Source: Aeromicrobium erythreum (lineage in GTDB: Bacteria; Actinomycetota; Actinomycetes; Propionibacteriales; Nocardioidaceae). From it: 64,000 bases of DNA. Under the pieces are notes generated by a model. That model was not told where the DNA came from, did not search any database, and was given only the letters and a program-made list of their open reading frames with translations. Each line of letters opens with the position of its first letter. The stretch's first letter is position 1. A program made the translations under genes and the position numbers. Of the stretch, positions 40,716-51,310 are shown in pieces. Location: the NCBI RefSeq assembly GCF_001509405.1, contig NZ_CP011502.1, positions 2,790,001 through 2,854,000 on the forward strand, read 5' to 3'.

Positions 40716-42130
40716 CACGCGCGCACCTGCTCCAGCGAGCCGGCGAGGAACGCAGCCAGGGTCTGCGGGAGGGCGGCAGCGACGTCGGAGGCCACGAACG
40801 GTCCGCCCGGGTTCGCGCGGACGCCGGCGGCGCCGTGCAGGAGGGCTGCGTGGCGCGCGGCGTCGAACGGGTCGAGCCCGCCGGCGAGCAGTGACGCCGC
40901 GAACCCGGCGAGGACGTCGCCCGAGCCCGCCGTGCCGAGCCACGGGGTGCCGGACAGGTTGACAGCCGCGCGTCCGTCGGGAGCCACGACGACCGTGCGG
41001 GCTCCCTTGAGCAGCACGGTCGCGTCCCAGTGCGCGGCGGCCTGCCGCGCGTGCTCCAGCGGGTCGGCCTCCACGGTCTCGCGCTCGACGTCGAGCAGCC
41101 GGGCGAGCTCACCGGCGTGCGGCGTCAGGAGCGCGGGCACGCCGACGGGACGCGGCAGGTGCTCGAGCGCGCCGGCGTCGACGACGAGCGGCACGTCGTC
41201 GTCGAGGCAGGCGGCCAGCTGGTCGGCCACGTCGTCGCCCGCCCCGGGTCCGACGACCCAGGCCTGCACCCGTCCGCGGCCGTGCACGACCTCCGGGGCG
41301 CGGTCGACCACCCGCGCCGCGAGGGTGTCGCTGCCGACGAAGCGCACCATGCCGGCGAGGCCCGACTGCGCGCCTGCGACGCACAGGTGGGCGGCGCCGG
41401 CGTAGGCGTCGGATCCGGCGTCGACCCCGACCACGCCGCGCGCGTACTTGTGCGACGCGGCGCCGGGCACGTGCCGGCGGAGGAGCTCGGCGTCGGTGGC
41501 CTCGAGCGACGTCACGGTCGGCGCGTCGAGGTGGGGGCCGAGGCCGATGTCGACGAGCGTCGGCGGCTCGCCGCCACCGGCGTCGGCGGCGTGCCCGACG
41601 ATCGAGCAGACCTTCAGGGTGCCGAACGTGACGGTGCGGTCGGCGCGGACGTGCCGGCCGGGCGTCGCGCCCGTGTCGACGGCCACGCCCGACGGGACGT
41701 CGACCGCGACCACGTGGGCGTCGGTGTCGTGGGTCCAGTCGGCCCACTCCCCCGCACGACCCTCGAGGCCAGGACGTGCGCCGATGCCGAACAGCGCGTC
41801 GAGGCACCACCGCTGGTCGCCCGGCGACGACACGCGCCCGGCTCCGGCCGCCTCGGCCGCGGCCAGTCCCTCGGCGTGGACGGCATCGGGGTCGAGCAGC
41901 GCGAGGTCGACGCGGACGCCACGGGCGAGCAGGTGCGTGGCGGCGAAGAGCGCGTCGCCTCCGTTGTTGCCGGGGCCGACGAGGACGAGGACCGTCGCGC
42001 CGGCCGGCACGTCGGCGAGGGCGTCGGCGAGACCGCGGGCGGCGCGCTGCATCAGCGCGTCCCAGCCGGTCTCGGCGGCCAGCCGCTCCTCGGCGGCACG
42101 GACCTGGGCGACGGTGTGGGCGTTCAGCAC
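40712..42130 (-). CDS. nnr: Bifunctional NAD(P)H-hydrate epimerase/dehydratase
   Basis: A 472-residue protein. The N-terminal YjeF_N-type epimerase domain (~1-205) has GPGNNGGDALFAA and VAVDVPSGVAVDTG. The C-terminal ADP-dependent dehydratase domain (~215-472) has VVGPGAGDD, LTPHAGELARL and the catalytic GTAGSGDVLAGF. Together they repair hydrated NAD(P)H. The GTG start at 42130 gives the expected family length. In many relatives acpS lies between glmS and this gene; here the 101-bp interval contains only a hairpin. Confidence 0.92.
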   Translation of the reverse strand: MLNAHTVAQVRAAEERLAAETGWDALMQRAARGLADALADVPAGATVLVLVGPGNNGGDALFAATHLLARGVRVDLALLDPDAVHAEGLAAAEAAGAGRVSSPGDQRWCLDALFGIGARPGLEGRAGEWADWTHDTDAHVVAVDVPSGVAVDTGATPGRHVRADRTVTFGTLKVCSIVGHAADAGGGEPPTLVDIGLGPHLDAPTVTSLEATDAELLRRHVPGAASHKYARGVVGVDAGSDAYAGAAHLCVAGAQSGLAGMVRFVGSDTLAARVVDRAPEVVHGRGRVQAWVVGPGAGDDVADQLAACLDDDVPLVVDAGALEHLPRPVGVPALLTPHAGELARLLDVERETVEADPLEHARQAAAHWDATVLLKGARTVVVAPDGRAAVNLSGTPWLGTAGSGDVLAGFAASLLAGGLDPFDAARHAALLHGAAGVRANPGGPFVASDVAAALPQTLAAFLAGSLEQVRAW

Positions 42131-42171
42131 GGGCTCAAGCCTCCGCCACGGCGGACGCTCTCGCCACCGGC

Positions 42172-42209
42172 GTGCCGCGCCACCCCCAGCGAGCGCAGGT
42201 GCGCGGCAC
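42172..42209. terminator. Hairpin downstream of glmS
   Basis: Perfect 9-bp arms GTGCCGCGC (42172-42180) and GCGCGGCAC (42201-42209) with a 20-nt loop, 22 bp past the glmS stop. No U tract is present, so termination is plausible but unproven. Confidence 0.4.
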
Positions 42210-42231
42210 CCCTCATGCCGGACACGGCGGT

Positions 42232-44082
42232 CTACTCGACCGTGACGGACTTGGCGAGGTTCCGCGGCTGGTCGACGTCGTGCCCGAGCAGACCGGCCAG
42301 CTCGCACGCGAAGATCTGCAGCGGCACCGTGGCGACGAGCGGCTGCAGCAGCGTCGGCACCTTCGGCAGCCGGATCAGGTGGTCGGCGTACGGCACGACG
42401 TCGTCGTCGCCGTCCTCGGCGAGCACGATGGTGAGGGCACCGCGCGCGCGGATCTCCTGGATGTTGCTGACGATCTTCTCCTGCAGCTGGTCGCGGGCCT
42501 TCGGCGGCACGACGACGAACACGGGGATGCCGTCCTCGATGAGCGCGATCGGACCGTGCTTCAGCTCACCGGCCGCGAACCCCTCGGCGTGCAGGTACGC
42601 GAGCTCCTTGAGCTTCAGCGCACCCTCGAGCGCCACGGGGTAGCCGACGTGGCGGCCGAGGAACAGCACGGAACGGGTGTCGACGAGCTCGGCCGCGAGC
42701 TTGCGGACCTGCTCGCCCTCGTCGAGCATCCGCTGGATGCCGGCCGGCAGCTTCTCGAGCGCGGCCATGATGGCGTCGATCTCGTCGCCGTACTTCACGC
42801 CCCGCACCTGCGCCAGGTACAGACCGAGCAGGTAGCAGGCGACGATCTGCGACAGGAAGCCCTTGGTCGACGCGACCGCCACCTCGGGGCCGGCGTGCGT
42901 GTAGATGACCGCGTCGGACTCGCGCGGGATGGTCGAGCCGTTGGTGTTGCAGATGCTCAGCACCCGAGCCCGCTGCTGCCGGGCGTAGCGGATCGCCATG
43001 AGCGTGTCCATCGTCTCGCCCGACTGGCTGATCGCCACCACGAGCGTCGACCGGTCGATGATCGGGTCGCGGTAGCGGAACTCCGACGCCAGCTCGACCT
43101 CGCACGGGATGCGCGTCCAGTGCTCGATCGCGTACTTCGCGACCAGACCGGCGTACGACGCGGTGCCGCAGGCGATGATGATGATCTTGTCGACGTCGCG
43201 CAGCTCGTCGTCGCTGAGGCGCATCTCGTCGAGCTGCAGGCGGCCTGACCGGCCGTAGCGTCCCAGCAGCGTCTCGGCGACGGCCTGCGGCTGCTCGTCG
43301 ATCTCCTTGAGCATGAACCAGTCGTAGCCGCCCTTCTCGGCGGCGGACACGTCCCAGTCGACGTGGTAGCTGGTGGTCTCGGCGGGCGCGCCGTCGAAGT
43401 CGGTGACCGTCATGGAGTCGCGCGTGATGGCGACGACCTGGTCCTGGCCGAGCTCGACGGCCTCGCGCGTGAACTCGATGAAGGCCGACACGTCGGAGCC
43501 GAGGAAGTTCTCGCCGTCGCCGCGACCCACCACGAGCGGGGAGTTGCGTCGGGCGCCGACCACGACCTCGGGCTGCTGCGCGTCGGTGAAGACGAGCGTG
43601 AACGCGCCCTCCAGCCGCTGGCAGACGGCGCGGACGGCGTCGTCGAGGGCGGGGGTGCGCTGCAGCTCGTCGGAGAGCAGGTGCACGACCACCTCGGTGT
43701 CGGTCTCGGACTGCAGCTCGTGCCCGGCAGCCTCCAGCTCGGCCCGCAGCACCGCGAAGTTCTCGATGATGCCGTTGTGCACGACCGCCAGGCGGCCGTC
43801 CTCGCTCAGGTGCGGGTGGGCGTTCCGGTCGTTCGGCGCACCGTGCGTCGCCCAGCGGGTGTGGCCGATGCCGGTGGCCGTCTCCGGCATCGTCGTCTCG
43901 GCCAGGACGCCGTCGAGGTTGGCCAGCTTTCCGGCCTTCTTCGCCCAGGCGATCCGTCCGGTCGTGGGATCGGGCAGGGCGACACCGCCGGAGTCGTACC
44001 CGCGGTACTCGAGCCGTCGCAACCCGCCCATGACGACGTCGAGGGCGTTGCGGTGCCCGACGTATCCCACGATTCCGCACAT
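42232..44082 (-). CDS. glmS: Glucosamine-fructose-6-phosphate aminotransferase
   Basis: A 616-residue enzyme. The N-terminal class II glutaminase begins MCGIVGY with the nucleophile Cys2, [12 protein letters not shown] and GHTRWATHG. Two SIS domains follow ([48 protein letters not shown]), and the C-terminus is NLAKSVTVE as in the family. It makes glucosamine-6-phosphate, which GlmM (also in this window) converts for UDP-GlcNAc and cell-wall synthesis. The start ATG at 44082 is fixed by the need for Cys2. Confidence 0.97.
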   Translation of the reverse strand: MCGIVGYVGHRNALDVVMGGLRRLEYRGYDSGGVALPDPTTGRIAWAKKAGKLANLDGVLAETTMPETATGIGHTRWATHGAPNDRNAHPHLSEDGRLAVVHNGIIENFAVLRAELEAAGHELQSETDTEVVVHLLSDELQRTPALDDAVRAVCQRLEGAFTLVFTDAQQPEVVVGARRNSPLVVGRGDGENFLGSDVSAFIEFTREAVELGQDQVVAITRDSMTVTDFDGAPAETTSYHVDWDVSAAEKGGYDWFMLKEIDEQPQAVAETLLGRYGRSGRLQLDEMRLSDDELRDVDKIIIIACGTASYAGLVAKYAIEHWTRIPCEVELASEFRYRDPIIDRSTLVVAISQSGETMDTLMAIRYARQQRARVLSICNTNGSTIPRESDAVIYTHAGPEVAVASTKGFLSQIVACYLLGLYLAQVRGVKYGDEIDAIMAALEKLPAGIQRMLDEGEQVRKLAAELVDTRSVLFLGRHVGYPVALEGALKLKELAYLHAEGFAAGELKHGPIALIEDGIPVFVVVPPKARDQLQEKIVSNIQEIRARGALTIVLAEDGDDDVVPYADHLIRLPKVPTLLQPLVATVPLQIFACELAGLLGHDVDQPRNLAKSVTVE

Positions 44083-44137
44083 GCGCTCCAGGGTACCCAG
44101 GAGCGCCCGTGGGCCCCGGTACCGGCAGGATGGCGTC

Positions 44138-45079
44138 ATGGCCCGTGAGCTCTCGCCGTACGTCGAGATCGAGCGGTCGGCGTGGGCCGACCTCGCCGAC
44201 GACGTCCCCCAGCCCCTCACCGAGGACGACGTCCAACGTCTCAAGGGCCTCGGCGAGGAGCTCGACATCGACGAGGTGCGGCAGGTGTACCTGCCGCTGA
44301 CCGAGCTCATCAGCCTGCGCGTGCGCGCCGCGACCCGCCTCTGGGAGGCCACCGAGTCGTTCCTGCGCGAGCCGCAGCCGCAGCGCACGCCGTTCGTCAT
44401 CGGCGTCGCCGGGTCGGTCGCCGTCGGCAAGTCGACCACCGCCCGCCTCCTCCGCGAGCTGCTGTCGACGTCGCCCGAGCACCCGCACGTGAAGCTGGTG
44501 ACCACCGACGGGTTCCTGTGGCCGAACGCCGAGCTGGAGCGTCGCGGCATCCTGCAGCGCAAGGGCTTCCCGGAGTCCTACGACCGCAAGGCGCTGCTGC
44601 GGTTCGTCATCGACGTGAAGTCGGGCGTCGAGCAGGTGACCGCCCCCGTCTACTCCCACCTGACCTACGACCGCACCGAGGAGACGGTGGTCGTGGAACG
44701 GCCCGACATCGTCATCGTCGAGGGCCTCAACGTGCTCGCTCCCGCAAAGGACCGTGGCGACGGCTCCCCGGGCCTGTCGGTCAGCGACTACTTCGACTTC
44801 TCGATCTACGTCGACGCGTCGAGCAAGGACATCCGCCGCTGGTACGTCGACCGGTTCCTCGCCCTGCGCCGCACCGCCTTCGCCGACCCGGCCTCCTACT
44901 TCCACCGCTACAGCAGCCTCACCGACGACGAGGCCGTCGCCCGCGCCGAGGAGCTGTGGGACACGATCAACTGGCCCAACCTGCGCGAGAACATCCAGTC
45001 CACCCGCGGCCGCGCCGACCTCGTGCTCCGCAAGGGCAGCGACCACTCCGTCAAGTGGGTGCGGTTCCGCAAGATGTGA
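44138..45079 (+). CDS. coaA: Type I pantothenate kinase
   Basis: A 313-residue P-loop kinase. It starts [16 protein letters not shown] as in the family, with Walker [10 protein letters not shown] at residues 92-100, the [17 protein letters not shown] segment, the KGFPESYD motif and C-terminal RADLVLRKG. CoaA phosphorylates pantothenate as the first step of coenzyme A synthesis. It is divergent from glmS with 55 bp between starts. Downstream lies 640 bp of repeat DNA before the convergent GNAT gene. Confidence 0.96.
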   Translation: MARELSPYVEIERSAWADLADDVPQPLTEDDVQRLKGLGEELDIDEVRQVYLPLTELISLRVRAATRLWEATESFLREPQPQRTPFVIGVAGSVAVGKSTTARLLRELLSTSPEHPHVKLVTTDGFLWPNAELERRGILQRKGFPESYDRKALLRFVIDVKSGVEQVTAPVYSHLTYDRTEETVVVERPDIVIVEGLNVLAPAKDRGDGSPGLSVSDYFDFSIYVDASSKDIRRWYVDRFLALRRTAFADPASYFHRYSSLTDDEAVARAEELWDTINWPNLRENIQSTRGRADLVLRKGSDHSVKWVRFRKM

Positions 45080-45092
45080 CGTCGCGGGGGTC

Positions 45093-45282
45093 CTGCTGGG
45101 CGTCGTCCTGCGGGTGCGCTGCCGCGGGGGTCTGGGCGTGCTGGTGCGCTGCCGCGGGAGGGTCTGGGCTTGCTGGTGCGCTGCCCCCGGGGGGTCTCGT
45201 CGTGCTGGTGCGATGCCTCGGGGGGTCCGGGCTTGCTGGTGCGCTGGCGCAGGTGGTCTGGGCTTGCTGGTGCGCTGCCTCG
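45093..45282. repeat. Six tandem ~31-bp repeats
   Basis: Degenerate units with a consensus around GGGCTTGCTGGTGCGCTGCC repeat every 30-32 bp; the TGCGCT anchors end near 45120, 45150, 45182, 45213, 45245 and 45276. The period is not a multiple of three and units vary freely, so it is not coding. Reverse-complement versions occur near 37460-37545 in copy A. Confidence 0.85.
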
Positions 45283-45297
45283 GCTCTCGCTGGGGGT

Positions 45298-45722
45298 GGT
45301 CTCCGAAAGGCCTCGACCGGGCAGCTGGCGGGCGCGGTGGCCCGGGTTCTCGGGCTGTGGCTCGCGGGGGACGCAAGATTCTGCGTTCGTGCATTAAAGG
45401 GCGAACACTTCTGCGTTTCCTACGGGATCCCGTCGCGAACGCAGAAGCGTTCGGGATACAACGCACGTCCGACCCCGCCGGCGTTTCTGTGGCAGATCCA
45501 CCGCTGAGGGGGCGCAAACGCAGATTCTTGCGTCCACCCCCAGCACCAAGCCGCAGCCCGAGACCCCAGACCAGCGCGGTCGCCAGCCGCCCGGTCGAGG
45601 CCCTTTCGGAGCGCAGGACGAGTCGAAGCCGCACCAACGCAGCCCCACCCGAACGAGGAGCTGCGCCAGCGCACCCCCACCCGAACAACAAGCCGCAGCA
45701 GCGCAGCCGCAGGTCGAAGCTC
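45298..45722. repeat. Long palindromic element, copy B (uninterrupted)
   Basis: An imperfect inverted repeat centred near 45440. The outer left arm at 45298-45320 (starting GGTCTCCGAAAGG) mirrors 45591-45611 (starting CCGGTCGAGGCCC). Inner arms include ACGCAAGATTCTGCG against CGCAGATTCTTGCGT, then CTTCTGCGTT (45408-45417) against AACGCAGAAG (45438-45447), around the perfect palindrome ACGGGATCCCGT (45422-45433). It lies between the convergent coaA and GNAT genes. No gene is visible. Confidence 0.82.
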
Positions 45723-46688
45723 TCAGCTCCCCAACGGCTTGACCAGCTCCGCCGCCCACGCCACCTGCCGGTATCCGAGGGCCTCGTTGACCGCGATCAT
45801 CGGCGTGTTCGAGGCGGCGTTCCAGGTGGTCACGCGGGCGCGGCCGGAGAGGAGGTCGGCGGCCTCGTCGAGGGCGGCGGTCTTCATCGCGAGGCCGAGG
45901 CCGTGGCCTCGGTGGGCGGGGAGGACGAGCGTGTCCCACTGGTAGGCGGTGTCGCCGTGGTCGGGCACCACGAGCTGGGTGTGGCCGGCGAGGGTGCCGT
46001 CGGGTGCGACGGCGGCGACCGTCTGCCCGACCCGGCCCTGCTCGGCCCAGCGGGCCTCCTCGTGACGCACCCGCTGCGCGTCGAAGTGCTCGGGCTCCAG
46101 CCCCACCTCCCCCGACGGCGCCTCCGCGAGGATCAGCGCCCGCAGGACCGCGTACTGGTCGAGCCACTCGTCGGGGCAGCGTCGCCAGGCCACCGACGTG
46201 TACCCGTCGCGCCACACCGGCGGTGCGACCTCGGCGGGCAGCGGGAGTGCGCGGATCGCATCGAGCAGGTCGACGGCGTACCCGTGCGACAGCGCGAACG
46301 CCGACCCCGCGCCCTCGGTCTCCTCCACCGGCCACGACGCCTCCGCGAACGCGTTCACCCGACCGCGCTCCGCCGCGAGCCGCTCGACCTCGCGCAGCAG
46401 CAAGCTGCCGTACCCACGACGACGTTCCTCGGGGACGACGAAGACGTGCAGGTACGCGAGCGTCCGGTTGTCCTGCTGCGGGAACGACACCCACGCTCCC
46501 CCGACGACCTCGCCGTCGACCTCACCCGCCACGACCACGTGCTCGGCGTACGCGTCGCTGGTCAGGTTGGTGCGCTTCTCGGCGAACCCCCACGGCTCGT
46601 CGAAACGCTCCGTGTGGGCGCGTGCGTAGACCGCGTGGAAGGCCGTGTAGGCAGCGTCGTCCCTCAGGTCGATCTCGGCGAGGCGCAT
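45723..46688 (-). CDS. Tandem-GNAT acetyltransferase
   Basis: A 321-residue protein with two GNAT domains. The N-terminal domain has VFVVPEERRRGYGSLLL (~residues 83-99) and the C-terminal domain has LVLPAHRGHGLGLAMK (~248-263). The second domain contains NAASNTPMIAVNEALGYR, which is common to two-domain actinobacterial GNATs resembling mycothiol synthase-type enzymes. Substrate unknown. It is convergent with coaA across the palindromic element. Confidence 0.82.
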   Translation of the reverse strand: MRLAEIDLRDDAAYTAFHAVYARAHTERFDEPWGFAEKRTNLTSDAYAEHVVVAGEVDGEVVGGAWVSFPQQDNRTLAYLHVFVVPEERRRGYGSLLLREVERLAAERGRVNAFAEASWPVEETEGAGSAFALSHGYAVDLLDAIRALPLPAEVAPPVWRDGYTSVAWRRCPDEWLDQYAVLRALILAEAPSGEVGLEPEHFDAQRVRHEEARWAEQGRVGQTVAAVAPDGTLAGHTQLVVPDHGDTAYQWDTLVLPAHRGHGLGLAMKTAALDEAADLLSGRARVTTWNAASNTPMIAVNEALGYRQVAWAAELVKPLGS

Positions 46689-46721
46689 GGCGACACCGTA
46701 ACGAGGTCACCGCGGACGCCC

Positions 46722-48065
46722 TCAGCCCAGCGTGCGGCGCACGACGCCGGCGAGGTGCTCGGCCACCGACGTGGCCTCCTCGAGCGTCGGCGCCTCGACC
46801 ATGACGCGGACGAGCGGCTCGGTGCCGGACGGGCGGAGCAGGATGCGGCCGCGGCCCTCGAGGCCACCGTTCGCGGCCACCAGCTCGCCCTGCAGCACGG
46901 GGTCGGCGTCGACCCGGCTCTTGTCGACGTCGGGGACGTTCACGAGCACCTGCGGGAGCCGTCGCATGACGCCGGCGAGGTCGGCGAGCGTACGGCCGGT
47001 CTCGCTCATCCGGGCCGCGAGGTGCAGGGCGGTCAGCACCCCGTCGCCGGTGGTGGCGTGGTCGGCCATGATCACGTGCCCCGACTGCTCGCCGCCGAGC
47101 GTGAAGCCCCCGGCACGCATGGCCTCGAGCACGTAGCGGTCGCCCACCGCGGTCTGCAGCACCGTGATCCCGGCGGCCTCCATGGCCTGCACGAACCCGA
47201 GGTTGCTCATGACGGTCGCGACGACCGTGTCGGCGTGCAGCAGGCCGCGCTCGAGCCGGGCGAGGGCGAGCACGGCGAGGATCTGGTCGCCGTCGACCAC
47301 CTGACCCGACGCGTCGACCGCGAGGCACCGGTCGGCGTCGCCGTCGAACGCGAATCCGGCGTCGGCACCGTGACGCACGACGGCCGCCTGCAGGTCGTCC
47401 AGGTGGGTCGAGCCGCACGCCTCGTTGATGTTCAGGCCGTCGGGCTCGTCGTGGATCGCGACGACCTCGGCGCCGAGGCGCCGGAACGCCGCCGGCCCCA
47501 CGTGGTACGCCGCGCCGTTCGCGCAGTCGAGCACGACCTTCAGGCCGGTGAGCGGTCCCGGCACGGTGCCGACGAGGTGCTTCACGTAGGCGTCGACGCC
47601 CACGTGGCTGTCGCCGACGCGACCGACGCCGATGCCGGTCGGCCGGTCCCACGGCTCACGCAGTCGCTGCTCGATGGCCACCTCGACGGCGTCGTCGAGC
47701 TTGTGGCCGCCGCGGGCGAGGAACTTGATGCCGTTGTCGGGCATCGCGTTGTGGCTGGCGGAGATCATCACGCCCATGTCGGCGTCGAGCTCGGCCGTCA
47801 GGTACGCCGCACCGGGCGTCGGGACGACGCCGAGCAGGTGGACGTCGACCCCGGCCGACGCCAGGCCGGCGACGATCGCGGCCTCGAGGAACTCCCCCGA
47901 GGCACGCGGGTCGCGGGCGACGACGGCCGTGGGCCGGCTGTCGGCGAACGCACCGGCCTCGCCCAGCACGTGGGCAGCAGCGACCGACAGGTCGAGCGCA
48001 AGCTCGGCCGTGAGGTCGCGGTTGGCGAGGCCGCGTACGCCGTCGGTGCCGAAGATCCGGCCCAA
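46722..48065 (-). CDS. glmM: Phosphoglucosamine mutase
   Basis: A 447-residue alpha-D-phosphohexomutase. Its N-terminal FGTDGVRG segment, phosphoserine loop ISASHN (S104), metal-binding DGDADRC and C-terminal [14 protein letters not shown] are all present. It converts glucosamine-6-P to glucosamine-1-P for UDP-GlcNAc. The best-fitting start is a TTG at 48065, only 5 nt after the rpsI stop, which suggests translational coupling to rpsI. The gene thus joins ribosomal protein and cell-wall precursor expression in one transcript with rplM-rpsI. Confidence 0.95.
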   Translation of the reverse strand: MGRIFGTDGVRGLANRDLTAELALDLSVAAAHVLGEAGAFADSRPTAVVARDPRASGEFLEAAIVAGLASAGVDVHLLGVVPTPGAAYLTAELDADMGVMISASHNAMPDNGIKFLARGGHKLDDAVEVAIEQRLREPWDRPTGIGVGRVGDSHVGVDAYVKHLVGTVPGPLTGLKVVLDCANGAAYHVGPAAFRRLGAEVVAIHDEPDGLNINEACGSTHLDDLQAAVVRHGADAGFAFDGDADRCLAVDASGQVVDGDQILAVLALARLERGLLHADTVVATVMSNLGFVQAMEAAGITVLQTAVGDRYVLEAMRAGGFTLGGEQSGHVIMADHATTGDGVLTALHLAARMSETGRTLADLAGVMRRLPQVLVNVPDVDKSRVDADPVLQGELVAANGGLEGRGRILLRPSGTEPLVRVMVEAPTLEEATSVAEHLAGVVRRTLG

Positions 48066-48070
48066 CGGAG

Positions 48071-48589
48071 TCAGCGCTTGCTGTACTGAGGAGCCTTACG
48101 GGCCTTCTTGAGGCCGGCCTTCTTGCGCTCCTTGATGCGGGCGTCGCGGGTCAGCAGTCCGGCCTTCTTGAGGATCGGACGGTTGACCTCCTCGTCGACG
48201 CCGTTCAGAGCACGGGCGACGCCGAGGCGCAGCGCACCGGCCTGGCCGGTCATGCCGCCGCCGGTGACCCGGGCGACGACGTCGAAGCTGCCCTCGAGGC
48301 CGGTGGCCGCCAGGGCCTCCTTGGCGATCTGCTGGTGCAGCTTGTTCGGGAGGAACTCCTCGAGCGGCTTGCCGTTGACGGTCCACACGCCGGTGCCGGG
48401 CACGATGCGCACGCGGGCGACGGCCTCCTTGCGACGGCCGGTGGCCGCGCCGGGGGCGATGACCGAGTTGCTGGTCGCGATCTCCGAGGAGGGCGAGGTC
48501 TCGGTCGTGTAGACGCCGTCGGTGCTGGTGGGGACGTCGGTCTCGGTGGTGTCGGCCACGGTGCTCGTCTCTTCTGCTCGGGTGCTCAC
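48071..48589 (-). CDS. rpsI: 30S ribosomal protein S9 with N-terminal extension
   Basis: A 172-residue S9. The conserved body ([34 protein letters not shown], and the invariant C-terminal QYSKR that reaches the P-site tRNA) begins near residue 50. The first ~48 residues are a Ser/Thr/Glu-rich, low-complexity extension, as seen in some actinobacteria. The GTG at 48589 overlaps the rplM stop; a GTG at 48556 would shorten the extension by 11 residues. Transcribed with rplM and probably glmM. Confidence 0.96.
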   Translation of the reverse strand: MSTRAEETSTVADTTETDVPTSTDGVYTTETSPSSEIATSNSVIAPGAATGRRKEAVARVRIVPGTGVWTVNGKPLEEFLPNKLHQQIAKEALAATGLEGSFDVVARVTGGGMTGQAGALRLGVARALNGVDEEVNRPILKKAGLLTRDARIKERKKAGLKKARKAPQYSKR

Positions 48590-49029
48590 TGGGAGATCTG
48601 CTTGATCTCGTACGGCTGGGGCTGCTGCGCGGCGTGCGGGTGCTCCGGGCCGGCGTAGACCTTCAGCTTCTTGATGATCTGACGTCCGAGGCGGTTCTTC
48701 GGCAGCATGCCGGCCACGGACTTCTCGACGGCCTTGCGGGCGTCCTTGTCGAGGAGGTCGCCGTAGGCGATCGTCTTCAGGCCGCCCGGGTAGCCGCTGT
48801 GGCGGTAGACGTCCTTGTCGGAGCGCTTGTTGCCCGTCAGCGCGACCTTCTCGGCGTTGATGATGACGACGAAGTCACCACCGTCGACGTGCGGGGCGAA
48901 CGTCGCCTTGTGCTTGCCGCGCAGCAGGTGCGCGGCCGAGACGGCGAGACGCCCGAGGACGACGTCCTGGGCATCGATGACGTGCCACTGACGGCTGATG
49001 TCAGCAGGCTTCGGGCTGTACGTGGGCAC
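48586..49029 (-). CDS. rplM: 50S ribosomal protein L13
   Basis: A 147-residue L13 beginning [20 protein letters not shown], with [29 protein letters not shown] and the [21 protein letters not shown]-terminal region typical of the family. The GTG start at 49029 is preferred because the L13 N-terminus begins there. A good promoter lies ~145 bp upstream. It is the first gene of rplM-rpsI-glmM. Confidence 0.97.
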   Translation of the reverse strand: MPTYSPKPADISRQWHVIDAQDVVLGRLAVSAAHLLRGKHKATFAPHVDGGDFVVIINAEKVALTGNKRSDKDVYRHSGYPGGLKTIAYGDLLDKDARKAVEKSVAGMLPKNRLGRQIIKKLKVYAGPEHPHAAQQPQPYEIKQISQ

Positions 49030-49348
49030 GGCGTGACCTTCTCGTTGTCGTTCTTGGCGTCGGTGTCGTTGCGCGGTCCCGTGCCGCGAGGTGGCGGCGG
49101 AAGGGACGTGGTTTCCCGCGTCGGCGCCGGACCGCCGGAGGGCGATCGCGCACGCAGGGCACAACGACGTCCAAGAGTAACCGGCCCGCCCCAGCCGGGT
49201 CAAAACGGGGTGCCGGGCACGACGCGAGCCCCGGTCGCGGGTCCGGTCCCCGAGACCCAGCCTCGCGCACCGAGGGGGGCCGCACTAGGTTGGAAGTGAG
49301 TCCGGGACCACATCAACGACCCGTACAGCACGTCACAGGAGACCCATC
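49030..49348. other. Divergent intergenic region between rplM and gltA
   Basis: A 319-bp gene-free region holding the rplM promoter on the minus strand (49174-49203) and the start region of gltA. A TAGGTT -10-like box for gltA lies at 49286-49291, 58 bp before its start, without an obvious -35. The ~145-nt rplM leader could host ribosomal-protein autoregulation, but I see no recognisable L13-site structure. Confidence 0.6.
49174..49203 (-). promoter_or_regulatory. Promoter of rplM-rpsI
   Basis: On the minus strand, TTGACC (49198-49203) and TACTCT (49174-49179) are 18 nt apart, followed by a ~145-nt leader to the rplM start. This is a typical vegetative-sigma arrangement. Confidence 0.6.
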
Positions 49349-50641
<1,293 letters not shown>

Positions 50642-50657
50642 CCCCCGCACCGCTCGA

Positions 50658-50697
50658 CGGCCCTCTGTCCTGGTTCCACGGACAGGGGGCCGTTTTC
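50658..50697 (+). terminator. Intrinsic terminator of gltA
   Basis: Arms 50658-50670 (CGGCCCTCTGTCC) and 50680-50692 (GGACAGGGGGCCG) form a 13-bp stem with one G-T pair, followed by TTTTC. This is the clearest Rho-independent terminator in the window. Confidence 0.85.
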
Positions 50698-50812
50698 GCG
50701 CTATGTTGCGGGACGAAAGACCTTTCCGGTGTGGGAGCGCCGGAGGGGAGGGAGCTTTCACGCCGGCTCTGCACACGGCAGAACCGACGGTCACGACTGA
50801 GGGAGCATCGTG

Positions 50813-51310
50813 ATGGTCGGACGACGACACCGACGCGTCCAGGGACGCACCACGCACCAGCGCCGCCGTGAGGACGGTGCGGCAGCCGTCGAGTTCGCGC
50901 TCGTGCTGCCCATCTTCGTGGCGCTGCTGTTCGGCATCATCAGCTACGGCTGGATGCTGAGCTACCGCCAGGGGATCAGCCAGGCCGCGGCCGAGGGGGC
51001 GCGGGTCCTCGCGGTGGCGCCGAGCGGCTCGACGACGTCGCTGTCCGACGCCCGCGCGGCCGTCAACCGATCACTCGGCTCCTACGGCGTCACGTGCACG
51101 TCCGCGGGCACGCTCACCCGCGGCAGCGAGGTCGTCGGCACGTGCGTGATCACGCCGTCGATGACCTGCACCGGCTCGACGTCGAAGTGCGCGAAGGTCG
51201 CGATCTCCCACCTCTACCGCGACCACCCCCTGCTGCCGTCGTTCCCGGGGCTCGGGGTGGTCCTGCCGTCCAAGGTCTCCTACGAGACGACGGCGGAGAT
51301 CAACTCGTGA
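50813..51310 (+). CDS. TadE-like pilus-assembly/pseudopilin-type protein
   Basis: A 165-residue protein with the TadE signature REDGAAAVEFALVLPIFVALLFGIISYGW (residues ~20-48): a Glu at position 5 of a hydrophobic helix after a Gly-Ala-Ala cleavage-like site. An extracellular domain with two Cys pairs follows. TadE/TadF proteins are processed by prepilin peptidase and support Flp-type pili. No Tad ATPase or secretin-like gene is nearby, so a pilus role is uncertain. Its stop overlaps the TadG-like start by 4 nt (GTGA). Confidence 0.82.
   Translation: MVGRRHRRVQGRTTHQRRREDGAAAVEFALVLPIFVALLFGIISYGWMLSYRQGISQAAAEGARVLAVAPSGSTTSLSDARAAVNRSLGSYGVTCTSAGTLTRGSEVVGTCVITPSMTCTGSTSKCAKVAISHLYRDHPLLPSFPGLGVVLPSKVSYETTAEINS

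Noticed and set aside
45170-45397. Small Cys-rich repetitive protein (LVRC repeats) in the 31-bp tandem region
   Set aside because: Repeat period 30-32 is not a multiple of three and there is no ribosome-binding site. The repetition is better explained at the DNA level.
42566-45691. 1041-codon minus-strand open frame over glmS and coaA
   Set aside because: A frame shadow of glmS and coaA plus repeat DNA, with no family motif or sensible start.
44754-48089. 1111-codon plus-strand open frame
   Set aside because: It spans the coaA 3' end, repeat element B, GNAT and glmM antisense. Composition is that of a GC-rich shadow.
49030-49348. Riboswitch or T-box leader in the rplM-gltA gap
   Set aside because: No recognisable aptamer signature; only promoter-like boxes were found.
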